IMG/VR virus record: IMGVR_UViG_3300006325_000007
Span: 1-45,335 of that record
DNA length: 45,335 bases
Source of the DNA: a virus
Reading direction: 5' to 3' (one strand)
The position numbers and the translations under genes were made by a program. Of this stretch, positions 33,161-41,936 are shown piece after piece. Numbering within the stretch: position 1 is the stretch's first letter; each line of letters begins with the position of its first letter. Under the pieces are notes generated by a model. That model had not been told where the DNA came from and did not search any database. It worked only from the letters and a program-made list of their open reading frames with translations.

Positions 33161-36100
33161 ATGGCTAATTTAGTATCACCAGGCGTACAAGTTCAAGTTA
33201 TAGACGAAAGTTTCTATACACCAGCTGAACCGGGTACAGTACCTATGATATTCTTTGTATCTGCACAAGATAAGGCAAATGGTGCAGGAACAGGAACAGC
33301 GACAGGTACCACACAAAAACAAGCAGGAACACCTTTCTTGCTAACATCACAAAGAGAATTAACAGAAACATTTGGAGATCCAAGTTTCTATACAGATACA
33401 AATAACAATCCAATTAATGGCAGTGAGCTTAACGAATACGGATTACAAGCGGCTTATTCATACCTAGGTGTGAGTAACAGAGCATGGGTAACAAGAGCTG
33501 ACGTTAACACTACAGAATTACTTGCAACGGCAACTGAGCCGGCGGCCGATCCTGCAGATGGAACATTTTGGTTTGATACAGGAAATACTTTATGGGGCAT
33601 TTTTGAATGGAACGCTAACGCGGCTACTGTCACTGGTGGACAGACATTTACTAATAAAATACCTTATGTAATAACAGACGAAACTAAAGTAACATCAGGC
33701 GTACCTAAGACATCCGTTGGTCAAGTAGGAGATTACGCCGTTGTTGCAACAACTACATTAAACAAAATATTTTACAAAAACACAGGAGGTGTTTGGGTAC
33801 AATTAGGAACAACTAATTGGGTTTCAGCACATCCGACAGTAACAGGAACAGAAAGCAATCCAACTATTACAAACACAGCTAGTATGAGTGTTAATGCTAC
33901 AGTTGTAACTTCAGGTGGAACAGCTTTAGCTGATGTTGTAAGTGCTCTTAACGGAGCAAGTATTGCCGGTGTAACTTCAGCGGTTGTTGATGGTAAATTT
34001 GAAATTTACTCAACAGGCGTAGATGTTGTATTAGCAACAAACAGTTCAACATTACTTTCAGAAATTGGTTTAACAGCTGGAACATTTAAAGCACCAGCAT
34101 TACAAATTACACCGCATACTGACGTACCAGAATTTAAATTGTCTGATACTGCACCAAGACCAACAGGGTCTATTTGGGTTAAAACTACACAACCTAACTT
34201 AGGTGCTCGTTTTAGAGTTAAGAAATTTAACGGAACGACTAATCTTTGGGAAGATGTTGTAGCACCAATGTACAGTACTAATCATTCAGCATTGTTTAAC
34301 TTAGACAAAGCTGGTGGCGGAGTTAATCTAGCAGTAGGTACTTTATTTGTTAATTACAATAACGCTGAAGTTAGTCCAATTTTAGCAGATTTTAAAATTC
34401 ATAGACGTATTTCTACAGGAAACACAACTATTACAAGTGATATAATTGCCGCTCAACTTACAGCGAACACTTATGCATTTAATATCCAAGAGTCTATTGT
34501 TGGACAAGAAGCTCTAGGAGCAGATGTAACAGTTAGTGTTACAACTACAGCGGCATCAAGTGATGCTGACGAAATTGCAGGTGCAATTAACTCAGCAGGA
34601 TTTACTAACGTTGAAGCTTCAGTAGATGCTTCAAATAGAATTGTTATTTCACATAATGATGGTGGTGAATTCCGTATTGAAGATACCGGTGGCGTACTTA
34701 CCTTAGCTGGATATATAGCTTATGTAGATACTACAACAGGTACACCTAACTTGTATGCGGCGCCAACAGGCGACAGTACACACAGTTTAGTTGCAAGTAA
34801 CTGGCAAGTATTAACTTATACAGCAGGATCAGATGCACCAACTGCCTTAACAACAGATAACAGATTATGGTACAGTTCAATTGTTGACGAAGTTGACATG
34901 ATGGTCCACAATGGTACTACTTGGGTAGGATATCAAGATTCGACTAGCCCGTTTTATGCGGTTGCGTCAGCTGATAAAACTGACCCAGCTGGTCCGATTG
35001 TAGCGGCAACAGAGCCAACTGTACAATCAGATGGTACTGCACTTAAAAATGGTGACCTTTGGATTTCAACAGCAGATGTTGAAAACTATCCACAAATTTA
35101 CAAATATAACGGATCTACTTTAAAGTTTGTTTTAATTGATTCAAGTGATCAAACAACTGAAGATGGCGTTTTATTTGCAGATGCACGTTACAATACAGCA
35201 GGTGCTAATTCAGATAAAGACGGAACTATTGCGGCACTATTAGTAAGTAACTTTATTGATACTGACGCTCCAGATCCAGCACTATATCCAAAAGGTATGT
35301 TGCTTTATAATCTACGTAGAAGTGGTTTTAATGTTAAAAAGTTTGTTCGTAACTATGTTAACACATCTACAGACAATATTAGATTTGGCGACGAATCACA
35401 AGATGCCTACTATGCACACCGTTGGGTTACTGAATCAGCTAACCAACCAAATGGTGCAGGTAGCTTTGGACGTAAAGCACAACGTAAAGTTGTTGTACAA
35501 GGACTTCAAGCACTAGTAAATAGCAACCAGAAAATTAGAGATGATGAATCAAGGTTGTTTAACTTAATGGCTTGTCCTGGATATCCAGAACTAATTGGTG
35601 AAATGGTTACATTAAACTATGATAGAAGCCTAAGTGCATTTATTATAGGTGACTCACCGTTTAGGTTAACACCGGATGCAACTTCACTTAACAACTGGGG
35701 CAAAAATACAGCTCTAGCAGTTGAAGATAATGACGATGGGCTTGTTACTTTTGACGAATACTTAGGTGTATTTTATCCAAGTTTATTCACAAGTGACAAC
35801 GCAGGTAACAACGTAGTTGTTCCACCAAGTCATGCAACATTAAGAACATTTGCATTAAGCGATCAAGTTTCGTTTCCATGGTTTGCACCAGCAGGAACAA
35901 GACGTGGTGGCATTACAAACGCAAGTGCGGCAGGTTACATTGACAACGAAGGTGAATTTGTAAGTACTGCACTTAATGAAGGGCAACGTGACACGTTATA
36001 TAGCAACGCTATTAACCCAATTACGTTCCTAACAGGAGCAGGGTTAGTAATCTTTGGACAAAAGACAAGAGCCAAGAATGCATCGGCACTTGATAGAATT

Positions 36101-36409
36101 AACGTAGCACGTCTAGTAATTTACTTACGTGGGCAACTTAAAAAACTTGCTAAACCTTATATCTTTGAACCAAATGATAAGATTACGCGAGACGAAATTA
36201 AGGCGCAAACTGATACTTTGCTACTTGAACTAGTTGGTCAAAGAGCACTTTATGACTTCTTAGTTGTGTGTGATGAATCAAACAACACTCCAGCTAGAAT
36301 CGATCGTAATGAGCTTTATTTAGATATTGCCATAGAGCCAGTGAAAGCAGTTGAATTTATTTACATTCCACTAAGGCTTAAAAATACTGGTGAAATAGCG
36401 GGACTGTAA
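33161..36409 (+). CDS. 18: Tail sheath protein gp18
   Basis: The 1082-residue protein starts L-V-S-P-G-V-Q-V-Q-V-I-D-E-S-F-Y-T-P and P-M-I-F-F-V-S-A-Q-D-K, the classic T4-like sheath N-terminus. The last 390 residues are the conserved sheath C-terminal core: G-F-N-V-K-K-F-V-R-N-Y, W-F-A-P-A-G-T-R-R-G, and L-Y-S-N-A-I-N-P-I. Residues of about 125-690 form a large insertion with repeated D-G-T-x-W-(F/V) and N-G-T-x-x-W segments, which makes it much longer than T4 gp18 (659). The insertion probably decorates the outer sheath surface. It has a strong late promoter and Shine-Dalgarno. Confidence 0.93.
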   Translation: MANLVSPGVQVQVIDESFYTPAEPGTVPMIFFVSAQDKANGAGTGTATGTTQKQAGTPFLLTSQRELTETFGDPSFYTDTNNNPINGSELNEYGLQAAYSYLGVSNRAWVTRADVNTTELLATATEPAADPADGTFWFDTGNTLWGIFEWNANAATVTGGQTFTNKIPYVITDETKVTSGVPKTSVGQVGDYAVVATTTLNKIFYKNTGGVWVQLGTTNWVSAHPTVTGTESNPTITNTASMSVNATVVTSGGTALADVVSALNGASIAGVTSAVVDGKFEIYSTGVDVVLATNSSTLLSEIGLTAGTFKAPALQITPHTDVPEFKLSDTAPRPTGSIWVKTTQPNLGARFRVKKFNGTTNLWEDVVAPMYSTNHSALFNLDKAGGGVNLAVGTLFVNYNNAEVSPILADFKIHRRISTGNTTITSDIIAAQLTANTYAFNIQESIVGQEALGADVTVSVTTTAASSDADEIAGAINSAGFTNVEASVDASNRIVISHNDGGEFRIEDTGGVLTLAGYIAYVDTTTGTPNLYAAPTGDSTHSLVASNWQVLTYTAGSDAPTALTTDNRLWYSSIVDEVDMMVHNGTTWVGYQDSTSPFYAVASADKTDPAGPIVAATEPTVQSDGTALKNGDLWISTADVENYPQIYKYNGSTLKFVLIDSSDQTTEDGVLFADARYNTAGANSDKDGTIAALLVSNFIDTDAPDPALYPKGMLLYNLRRSGFNVKKFVRNYVNTSTDNIRFGDESQDAYYAHRWVTESANQPNGAGSFGRKAQRKVVVQGLQALVNSNQKIRDDESRLFNLMACPGYPELIGEMVTLNYDRSLSAFIIGDSPFRLTPDATSLNNWGKNTALAVEDNDDGLVTFDEYLGVFYPSLFTSDNAGNNVVVPPSHATLRTFALSDQVSFPWFAPAGTRRGGITNASAAGYIDNEGEFVSTALNEGQRDTLYSNAINPITFLTGAGLVIFGQKTRAKNASALDRINVARLVIYLRGQLKKLAKPYIFEPNDKITRDEIKAQTDTLLLELVGQRALYDFLVVCDESNNTPARIDRNELYLDIAIEPVKAVEFIYIPLRLKNTGEIAGL

Positions 36410-36412
36410 AAT

Positions 36413-36420
36413 GATAAATA
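36413..36420 (+). promoter_or_regulatory. Late promoter GATAAATA for the tail tube gene
   Basis: The box lies 22 bases before ATG 36443, with GAGGAG at 36429-36434. It starts just after the gp18 stop. Confidence 0.8.
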
Positions 36421-36442
36421 CTATTAACGAGGAGATATTATA

Positions 36443-37072
36443 ATGAGCATTTCGACATTATCAAAACTTACAGTACCTTTAGATTCAAGTGCATCAGCGT
36501 CGAATCAAGGGCTGTTAATGCCGAAACTCCAATATCGCTTTAGGGTGACATTGGAAAATTTCGGAGTATCAACGCCAACAACAGAGTTGACTAAACAGGT
36601 AGTTGATATAACAAGACCTAACGTGTCTTTTGAACAGATCACCGTAGACGTGTATAACTCTAAAGTATTCCTAGCAGGAAAACATACTTGGGAGCCAATT
36701 ACACTTAATTTACGTGAAGATGTTTCAAATAACGTACAAAAATTAGTTGGTGAACAACTACAGAAACAATTTGATTTCTTTGAACAATCAAGTGCGGCTT
36801 CAGGAAGCGATTACAAATTCGTAACTAGAATTGAAATTTTAGACGGTGGTAATGGTGCAAATGCGGCAGGTGTACTTGAAACATTCGAACTTTATGGTTG
36901 TTATTGTGAAAGTGCTAACTACAATACATTAGCATACGCAACAAACGATCCAGTAACAGTTGCATTATCAATTAGATATGATAACGCAATACAAACACCA
37001 CAAGGTACAGGTATTGGTACAGCAGTTGGTAGAGCAGTTAATACTGCTATTACTGGTGGTGGATCTTCATAA
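36443..37072 (+). CDS. 19: Tail tube protein gp19
   Basis: The 209-residue protein follows the sheath gene. It has L-Q-Y-R-F-R-V-T-L-E-N-F, V-V-D-I-T-R-P-N-V-S-F-E, W-E-P-I-T-L-N-L-R-E-D and F-E-L-Y-G-C-Y, the gp19 tube pattern. T4 gp19 is 163 residues. Here the C-terminus is extended by a glycine/alanine-rich tail. It polymerises into the inner tail tube. It has its own late promoter and Shine-Dalgarno and is followed by a strong terminator, so it can be made in excess. Confidence 0.92.
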   Translation: MSISTLSKLTVPLDSSASASNQGLLMPKLQYRFRVTLENFGVSTPTTELTKQVVDITRPNVSFEQITVDVYNSKVFLAGKHTWEPITLNLREDVSNNVQKLVGEQLQKQFDFFEQSSAASGSDYKFVTRIEILDGGNGANAAGVLETFELYGCYCESANYNTLAYATNDPVTVALSIRYDNAIQTPQGTGIGTAVGRAVNTAITGGGSS

Positions 37073-37101
37073 TATAATACCACAATATAATATTTCCGAG
37101 T

Positions 37102-37136
37102 AAAGGGGGGTCTTTTTAGGCCCCTTTTTTCTTTTT
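37102..37136 (+). terminator. Rho-independent terminator after gp19
   Basis: An 11-bp stem pairs 37102-37112 with 37119-37129, including three G-T wobbles and four consecutive G-C pairs. The loop is six bases (TTTTTA), followed by a T-rich run to 37136. Confidence 0.9.
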
Positions 37137-37157
37137 AAATACCCACTTATTTTCCTA

Positions 37158-37165
37158 GATAAATA
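37158..37165 (+). promoter_or_regulatory. Late promoter GATAAATA, 5 bases before ATG 37171
   Basis: GATAAATA is followed by ATAGT and then the ATG. No Shine-Dalgarno lies between the upstream terminator and the start codon, so the message is probably leaderless. Confidence 0.75.
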
Positions 37166-37170
37166 ATAGT

Positions 37171-38556
37171 ATGGCATTCAAATTTAAAGGATTTTTAGAT
37201 AACTTATTAGGAGGGGCTACAAACCCTAAGGGTAACCTTGCTGACTGGGCCCACGCACGAGCATTATATACTAATGACGATCATCGTCTTGCTCCTAAAC
37301 AGAAGTTTCTATACCATGTAACTTTTAATTTAAGTCCTGTAGCAGTTAAAGTAATTCCAGAAATACAAACAAGAGAAATTAATATGCTTGTTAAATCTGT
37401 AGACTTGCCCAAGTATAATATAACAACTAACTTAAAACACCAATACAATCAAAAACGTAATTTACAAACAAGATTAGATTATGATCCTATTAATATAACT
37501 TTCCATGATGACAACTTTGGTCAAACAACTGGGATGTGGGAAGCATATTATAAGTATTATTTCAAAGACGGAAATTATGGAAGAACTGCTGGTGGGCATC
37601 CAGAAGGTCGTGCCGCCGCTTATAATAGAGGGAATACATATCTAGGTGAAACATTAAACGGTTTTCGTTATGGTATGGACAATGACAGTTACTATAACTT
37701 TTTTGAAAGTATTCAAATTTGGCAAATGTCTAGACGAAGATATACTTGTTTTACATTAGTTAATCCATTGATTCAAAGTTGGCAACATGATACAATGGAA
37801 AACTCTGCAAGTGATCCTGTACAAAGTACAATGCAAGTTTTATACGAAACTGTATGGTACGGTCGCGGAGCAGTTACAGATAATATAGCACCTAAGGGAT
37901 TCGGATCAGAATCGGGACACTATGATACAACTCCAAGTCCACTAACAATAGAAGGTGGAGGTACATCTAGTTTCTTTGGTCAAGGCGGTGTAGCAGAAGG
38001 TGGATTAGGTGTACTTGGAGACATTACAAGTGGAAATGCATTTAAAAGTCCAACTTCTTTTCTTGGTACTGTACTTAAAGGTGCAAACGTTTTTAAAAAT
38101 GCAAAAAGTTTATCACGTGGTGGCTTACGTGAAGAAGGATTTAATATTTTAAAAGGAGCAATTGGTGGTGTTGGAAATGTTAATATTGTTGGTGGTGTTG
38201 CAAATACTCTTTTCCCGAAAAGTTCAGGAAGTTTTGGTGTTGCAAGTACTCTTACAAAAGCAATACCCGGAATAGCAATTGCTAGTAAATTATTAGGTTC
38301 GGGTCAAACTTCATCAATTGCTGAAATAGGGATTAACTTGGTTAAAAATCCAGTCAATCTAAATGCGTTCACTTTAATTGCAAACCAGGCACAAGGTATG
38401 AAGAAACTATTGAACGACGGGGTACCGCCATTAATACAAGATCTTACTAATGTTTTTAACGCTCAACCAGAAGCAGTTAAAAATACCGCAAATAACGAAA
38501 CGCTTAACCAACTTGAAACGTTAAGCAGACAACATCCAAACCTAACGTTTACATAA
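37171..38556 (+). CDS. Baseplate tail-tube-like protein (gp48/gp54 type)
   Basis: The 461-residue protein shows features of a tail-tube fold: F-L-Y-H-V-T-F-N-L, L-V-K-S-V-D-L-P-K-Y, D-P-I-N-I-T-F-H-D-D-N, and Q-V-L-Y-E-T-V-W-Y-G. A glycine-rich C-terminal half follows (about 265-400). Position after gp19 suggests a baseplate tube initiator or cap like T4 gp54 or gp48, but I cannot choose between them. The start ATG lies 5 bases after a GATAAATA box with no Shine-Dalgarno. It leads an operon with the next two genes (spacings of 10 and 1 bases). Confidence 0.7.
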   Translation: MAFKFKGFLDNLLGGATNPKGNLADWAHARALYTNDDHRLAPKQKFLYHVTFNLSPVAVKVIPEIQTREINMLVKSVDLPKYNITTNLKHQYNQKRNLQTRLDYDPINITFHDDNFGQTTGMWEAYYKYYFKDGNYGRTAGGHPEGRAAAYNRGNTYLGETLNGFRYGMDNDSYYNFFESIQIWQMSRRRYTCFTLVNPLIQSWQHDTMENSASDPVQSTMQVLYETVWYGRGAVTDNIAPKGFGSESGHYDTTPSPLTIEGGGTSSFFGQGGVAEGGLGVLGDITSGNAFKSPTSFLGTVLKGANVFKNAKSLSRGGLREEGFNILKGAIGGVGNVNIVGGVANTLFPKSSGSFGVASTLTKAIPGIAIASKLLGSGQTSSIAEIGINLVKNPVNLNAFTLIANQAQGMKKLLNDGVPPLIQDLTNVFNAQPEAVKNTANNETLNQLETLSRQHPNLTFT

Positions 38557-38566
38557 GGAAAAAGAT

Positions 38567-38959
38567 ATGCCAATAGTAACACCAAATCCACAACCAACTA
38601 ACTTACCAAGAATTGATAAGAATGATTCTGCACAAGAAGTAAAAAACTTTTTAGATCAATATTTTACTGCTTCTATTAGTTTTCCAACGAACCAAGTTGA
38701 TGCAGTTATTGGCTTTTTTGAAAATAAAGGATTTGATAAAGTTAGTTCACAAACAATCGGTACTATTCTTATGCAACAAGCTAGAATAGACGATATTAAT
38801 GTATTTGAATTAATAGATACACTTAAAGGTTATGATAATCTTGAATTAAGTGGAATTGTGACTGAAGTATTAAATTATAATCGATCAAAAATTAGTACTC
38901 TAGGGTATAAAGTAGATACATCTGTTAATAAACTAGAGACAAGAAACGTATTGGTATGA
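38567..38959 (+). CDS. Conserved phage protein, unknown function
   Basis: The 130-residue acidic, helix-rich protein follows an A-A-G-G-A Shine-Dalgarno and lies between the tube-like and gp4 genes. Segments such as F-L-D-Q-Y-F-T, V-I-G-F-F-E-N-K-G-F and A-R-I-D-D-I-N-V-F-E-L-I-D look like a compact helical domain. I recognise no named family. The gene context (tail tube, head completion) points to a small virion or assembly factor. Confidence 0.8.
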   Translation: MPIVTPNPQPTNLPRIDKNDSAQEVKNFLDQYFTASISFPTNQVDAVIGFFENKGFDKVSSQTIGTILMQQARIDDINVFELIDTLKGYDNLELSGIVTEVLNYNRSKISTLGYKVDTSVNKLETRNVLV

Positions 38960-38960
38960 T

Positions 38961-39404
38961 ATGCCTAAGTTCGCCCAAGGACGTTATACGTTAAAAAATG
39001 ATAACAAGTACCTAGGTAGAAAAACTCCTTTATATAGATCAAGTTGGGAATTTGCTTTCATGCGTTTTTGTGATGAAAGTCCTTCAGTAGCAAAGTGGGC
39101 CAGTGAGTCAATTAGAATTCCTTACAAAGATCCCTTAACAGGAAAACTTACAATTTATGTTCCTGATTTTATGATTCAATATACTGATGCTAAAGGCAAA
39201 GGTCATGTTGAGGTAGTAGAAGTTAAACCCCAAAATCAAATGACTAAAGAAGGTGCTGGGCGAGACAAATATAAACAAGCCCAATATGTAAGAAATATGG
39301 CCAAATGGGAAGCCGCAAGAGCTTGGTGTAATCAACGTAAAATTTTTTTTCGTGTAATTAACGAAAATGACATATTCCATAAGCCAAAAGCGAAGCGTAA
39401 ATAA
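38961..39404 (+). CDS. 4: Head completion protein gp4
   Basis: The 147-residue protein has R-S-S-W-E-F-A-F-M-R-F, W-A-S-E-S-I-R-I-P-Y, Y-V-P-D-F-M-I and V-E-V-V-E-V-K-P, then K-W-E-A-A-R-A-W-C. That is the TnsA/Vsr-like nuclease fold pattern of T4 gp4 (gp50). The acidic D in P-D-F and E-V-K in the following strand are in place. gp4 completes packaged heads. It starts one base after the preceding stop. Confidence 0.9.
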   Translation: MPKFAQGRYTLKNDNKYLGRKTPLYRSSWEFAFMRFCDESPSVAKWASESIRIPYKDPLTGKLTIYVPDFMIQYTDAKGKGHVEVVEVKPQNQMTKEGAGRDKYKQAQYVRNMAKWEAARAWCNQRKIFFRVINENDIFHKPKAKRK

Positions 39405-39405
39405 C

Positions 39406-39413
39406 GATAAATA
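39406..39413 (+). promoter_or_regulatory. Late promoter GATAAATA, 5 bases before gp16 ATG 39419
   Basis: GATAAATA, then TCAAC, then ATG. The box overlaps the last codons and stop of gp4 only by proximity. No Shine-Dalgarno is present. Confidence 0.75.
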
Positions 39414-39418
39414 TCAAC

Positions 39419-39907
39419 ATGACACAGAAATTAGAAGAATTATTAAACTTACCTGAGTCTAAAGAGATTATAGACGAAGCGAAAAAGAAAGCAAAAGCTG
39501 AAGCAAAACAGGAACAAAAAGAAACGTTCCGTGAAATAGCTGAATTTGATAAAATTACATCCGCTTTACCTCAAGTAAAAGGACTAGGTCAATTAGCAGA
39601 TACAGAACTTAATGAAGTTGCTGATAAAGCCATGTCAGCTTATGAAGATTTAATGGATCTAGGGATGAACGTCGAATCACGCTACTCAGGTCGTGTATTT
39701 GAAGTAGCTGGCCAGATGCTTAAAACTAGCCTTGATGCTAAAAATGTTAAGCTAGATAAGAAGCTAAAAATGGTTGAATTACAGCTCAGAAAAGAAAAAA
39801 TGGATCGTGAAAGCACTATAGATGAGGGCAATCTAGTAAATGGTGAGGGATACGTTGTTACAGATCGCAATAGTCTACTAGAAAAACTAAAGAAGATAGA
39901 TAAATAA
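39419..39907 (+). CDS. 16: Terminase small subunit gp16
   Basis: The 162-residue, strongly helical protein has a charged N-terminus. Its central block (A-Y-E-D-L-M-D-L-G-M-N-V-E-S-R-Y-S-G-R-V-F-E, followed by A-G-Q-M-L-K) corresponds to the oligomerisation core of T4 gp16. A lysine-rich coiled-coil segment follows (about 105-135). gp16 forms rings that regulate the gp17 motor and recognise DNA. It is two genes upstream of two unknown genes and then gp17. The predicted message is leaderless. Confidence 0.85.
   Translation: MTQKLEELLNLPESKEIIDEAKKKAKAEAKQEQKETFREIAEFDKITSALPQVKGLGQLADTELNEVADKAMSAYEDLMDLGMNVESRYSGRVFEVAGQMLKTSLDAKNVKLDKKLKMVELQLRKEKMDRESTIDEGNLVNGEGYVVTDRNSLLEKLKKIDK
39899..39906 (+). 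promoter_or_regulatory. Late promoter GATAAATA for the 39930 gene
   Basis: The box overlaps the gp16 stop codon and lies 23 bases before ATG 39930, with a CGGGA Shine-Dalgarno-like stretch at 39916-39920. Confidence 0.65.
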
Positions 39908-39929
39908 CATTATAACGGGAAACAAAGTC

Positions 39930-40502
39930 ATGAGTAAAACATTTGTTGAACATCTAAATGAAGCAAAAAAGACGTATTCTTTTAAGGTAGGAATTGCGGG
40001 TGATTTACCTGCTAATTATCCGGATCAGCTAGAAGAAGCACTACAAAAATTTAAAGTAGAAAATATGAGCCCAGGTAAGAAAACACCTATCCAAGAACGT
40101 CCATTAGATTTTCCACAATTACAAAACACCCATGTTCACTACTATGACGTTGAACTAGCTTACCCAACAACACCACAAGTACTCCAACAGTACATAGCAA
40201 TGAACTGTGGAATTCATGAGTCTTATGTTATTGTTAGAGGTGAAGGTGCACCTCAAGAAGAGTATCAAGATAAAACAAACTATGATAAAGTTTATACTCC
40301 TAGCCTAGGTACAGATTTAACAGATGCGGAAGCAGATGCACAAAAGAAAGTAGCAGGTAACAGGACTATGGACTTATTAAAAGAACTTGAAGGCGTTCGT
40401 GCAGAACGTGAAAATAAACAAGTTCCTGATGGTATAAGTGATACAGAACAAAAACATGATATGGGCGAGCCAGGGAAAACAAGTCCTGTAGGGAGCAAAT
40501 AA
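39930..40502 (+). CDS. Conserved T4-like virion-associated protein, unknown function
   Basis: The 190-residue protein has an N-terminal F-V-E-H-L-N-E-A-K-K-T-Y-S-F-K-V segment, then a ferredoxin-like region ending V-H-Y-Y-D-V-E-L-A-Y-P-T-T-P-Q-V-L-Q-Q-Y-I. Its tail is polar. The F-x-x-H-L-N-E-A start is shared by many marine myovirus small virion proteins. It lies between gp16 and gp17. The function is not known to me. Its stop shares a base with the next ATG. Confidence 0.8.
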   Translation: MSKTFVEHLNEAKKTYSFKVGIAGDLPANYPDQLEEALQKFKVENMSPGKKTPIQERPLDFPQLQNTHVHYYDVELAYPTTPQVLQQYIAMNCGIHESYVIVRGEGAPQEEYQDKTNYDKVYTPSLGTDLTDAEADAQKKVAGNRTMDLLKELEGVRAERENKQVPDGISDTEQKHDMGEPGKTSPVGSK

Positions 40503-41503
40503 TGAAACTAGACGATGTTTATAAAAAAATAGATTCGCTTAATGAAACTCAAACGAAGGAATTAAACGAAATTGCTTCTATGAATATTTCAATGAGTGGA
40601 GATACTGCTGATGACGTAGGCAAACTTATGCAGATGATGAAACTTGCCGGCTTGAACGACGCAGGACCAGTTGGTCCAGAAATTTCAAGTCCAACAGATT
40701 GCGGGAAACCAGTTGGTGGTGATATGCCAGTAAACCCAGTACCCGGTGATGTAGAAAAATTTAGAGCACATCAAACAGACGATCCAAATATTCCTGGACA
40801 AGATGATGTTGCAGGTGATCAAGACTTAAACGCAGGACCAATCGGAGCATTGATTGGTGCAGGTTTAGGAGCTGGAGCGGCTAAATTAGGTGGGCTTGGA
40901 ACAGGTGCAACTATCGGATCAGGATTAGCTGGTGCCTATGTTGGCGATAAAGCAACTGATGATGAAAGTCTTAATGCATCAACACAAGACGATCCAAGAT
41001 CGGAACTAGAAAAATTCCGTGATATTATCGACGCAGGTAATAGCGAAGAAACAGAAGACCACGGATCGAACAGTGATAGTTTCTTAACTAAAATTGCTAC
41101 TAGCAATGATAGTCATGAATTAATAGATCAAGGCATGAGAGGAAACCATGGTCCTGAGATTGAACAAGCATTACAAGATATGTACAATAACGTTTCAGCT
41201 GAGCATGGTTTACATCCAGATGATGACCATGAAGCAATTTACGATCGAATGGCCGACGATATCGAAAGTGGGTATGGTCCTAAAGAAACAGACTATGCTA
41301 ATCAACCAGACGAAAAGTATGGCGACACAAAACTTATGACTAAAGATTTAGCAGGCGGACTAAACGGTCCTAAGCAATCTTATCCAAAAGTAGCAGGCGG
41401 TGATAACCCAATGTCAATTCGAGCAGAATTAACTCGTTTAGAAAATGACATTAAAGGTAAACTGTCGGCTGAGTTAAAAGAAAAATTAAGCGGAGATAAG
41501 TAA
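40502..41503 (+). CDS. Glycine-zipper containing acidic protein, unknown function
   Basis: The 333-residue protein is very acidic. It has a helical N-terminus (I-S-M-S-G-D-T-A-D-D-V-G-K-L-M-Q-M-M-K-L-A-G-L at about 29-51). A glycine/alanine stretch at about 113-148 has the GxxxG spacing of glycine zippers and could cross a membrane. The rest is polar and probably disordered. It starts by one-base overlap with the preceding gene and its own stop overlaps the next ATG. A virion or DNA-ejection protein is possible, but nothing proves it. Confidence 0.75.
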   Translation: MKLDDVYKKIDSLNETQTKELNEIASMNISMSGDTADDVGKLMQMMKLAGLNDAGPVGPEISSPTDCGKPVGGDMPVNPVPGDVEKFRAHQTDDPNIPGQDDVAGDQDLNAGPIGALIGAGLGAGAAKLGGLGTGATIGSGLAGAYVGDKATDDESLNASTQDDPRSELEKFRDIIDAGNSEETEDHGSNSDSFLTKIATSNDSHELIDQGMRGNHGPEIEQALQDMYNNVSAEHGLHPDDDHEAIYDRMADDIESGYGPKETDYANQPDEKYGDTKLMTKDLAGGLNGPKQSYPKVAGGDNPMSIRAELTRLENDIKGKLSAELKEKLSGDK

Positions 41504-41856
41504 TGGCAGGCGTAACACGAGTTAACGGACTAGGCGTAACAGTTGGTACTTTATATCAACACAACGTTAAAGGTTTTTTAGTAACTGTAAAAAATGTTGG
41601 CGGTACAGCAATTGATTTAAGAGCAGAAGATGATGCTGTTGATGAAGCTGGCGAAGTAGTTATTAAAGAAGTTAATCCTTTAATGTATCAATTAGTTGAT
41701 GCTAACACTGGAATTATTTACATAGTTACAGATGCGGCACTTACAGCGGCAGATATTCAAGCAAGACTACGTGCTTATGAAACAGTTGTAGGACCTAATA
41801 ACGTTGATATTTCAGGTACTACTGTAGCAGACGTAACCGGCATAACATTAACATAA
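41503..41856 (+). CDS. Small beta-rich protein, unknown function
   Basis: The 117-residue protein starts on a one-base overlap with the previous stop. It is rich in V, T, G and A, with alternating strands and no cysteine, and it ends D-V-T-G-I-T-L-T. It looks like a small beta-domain, such as a capsid decoration or fibre-tip protein. No family is recognisable. A strong terminator follows, so it closes the transcription unit that began at 39899. Confidence 0.78.
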   Translation: MAGVTRVNGLGVTVGTLYQHNVKGFLVTVKNVGGTAIDLRAEDDAVDEAGEVVIKEVNPLMYQLVDANTGIIYIVTDAALTAADIQARLRAYETVVGPNNVDISGTTVADVTGITLT

Positions 41857-41892
41857 TAATATAAACAATATTTCCTCCCATATTGTAAAATC

Positions 41893-41918
41893 AAATAGGG
41901 CCTTTAGGCCCTATTTTT
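41893..41918 (+). terminator. Rho-independent terminator before gp17
   Basis: A 10-bp stem pairs 41893-41902 with 41907-41916. It includes five G-C pairs, has a four-base loop (TTTA), and ends in a T run to 41918. Confidence 0.9.
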
Positions 41919-41921
41919 GCC

Positions 41922-41929
41922 AATAAATA
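41922..41929 (+). promoter_or_regulatory. Late promoter AATAAATA, 7 bases before gp17 ATG
   Basis: AATAAATA follows the terminator T run by 3 bases and is followed by CGTTATC and ATG 41937. No Shine-Dalgarno is present. Confidence 0.7.
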
Positions 41930-41936
41930 CGTTATC

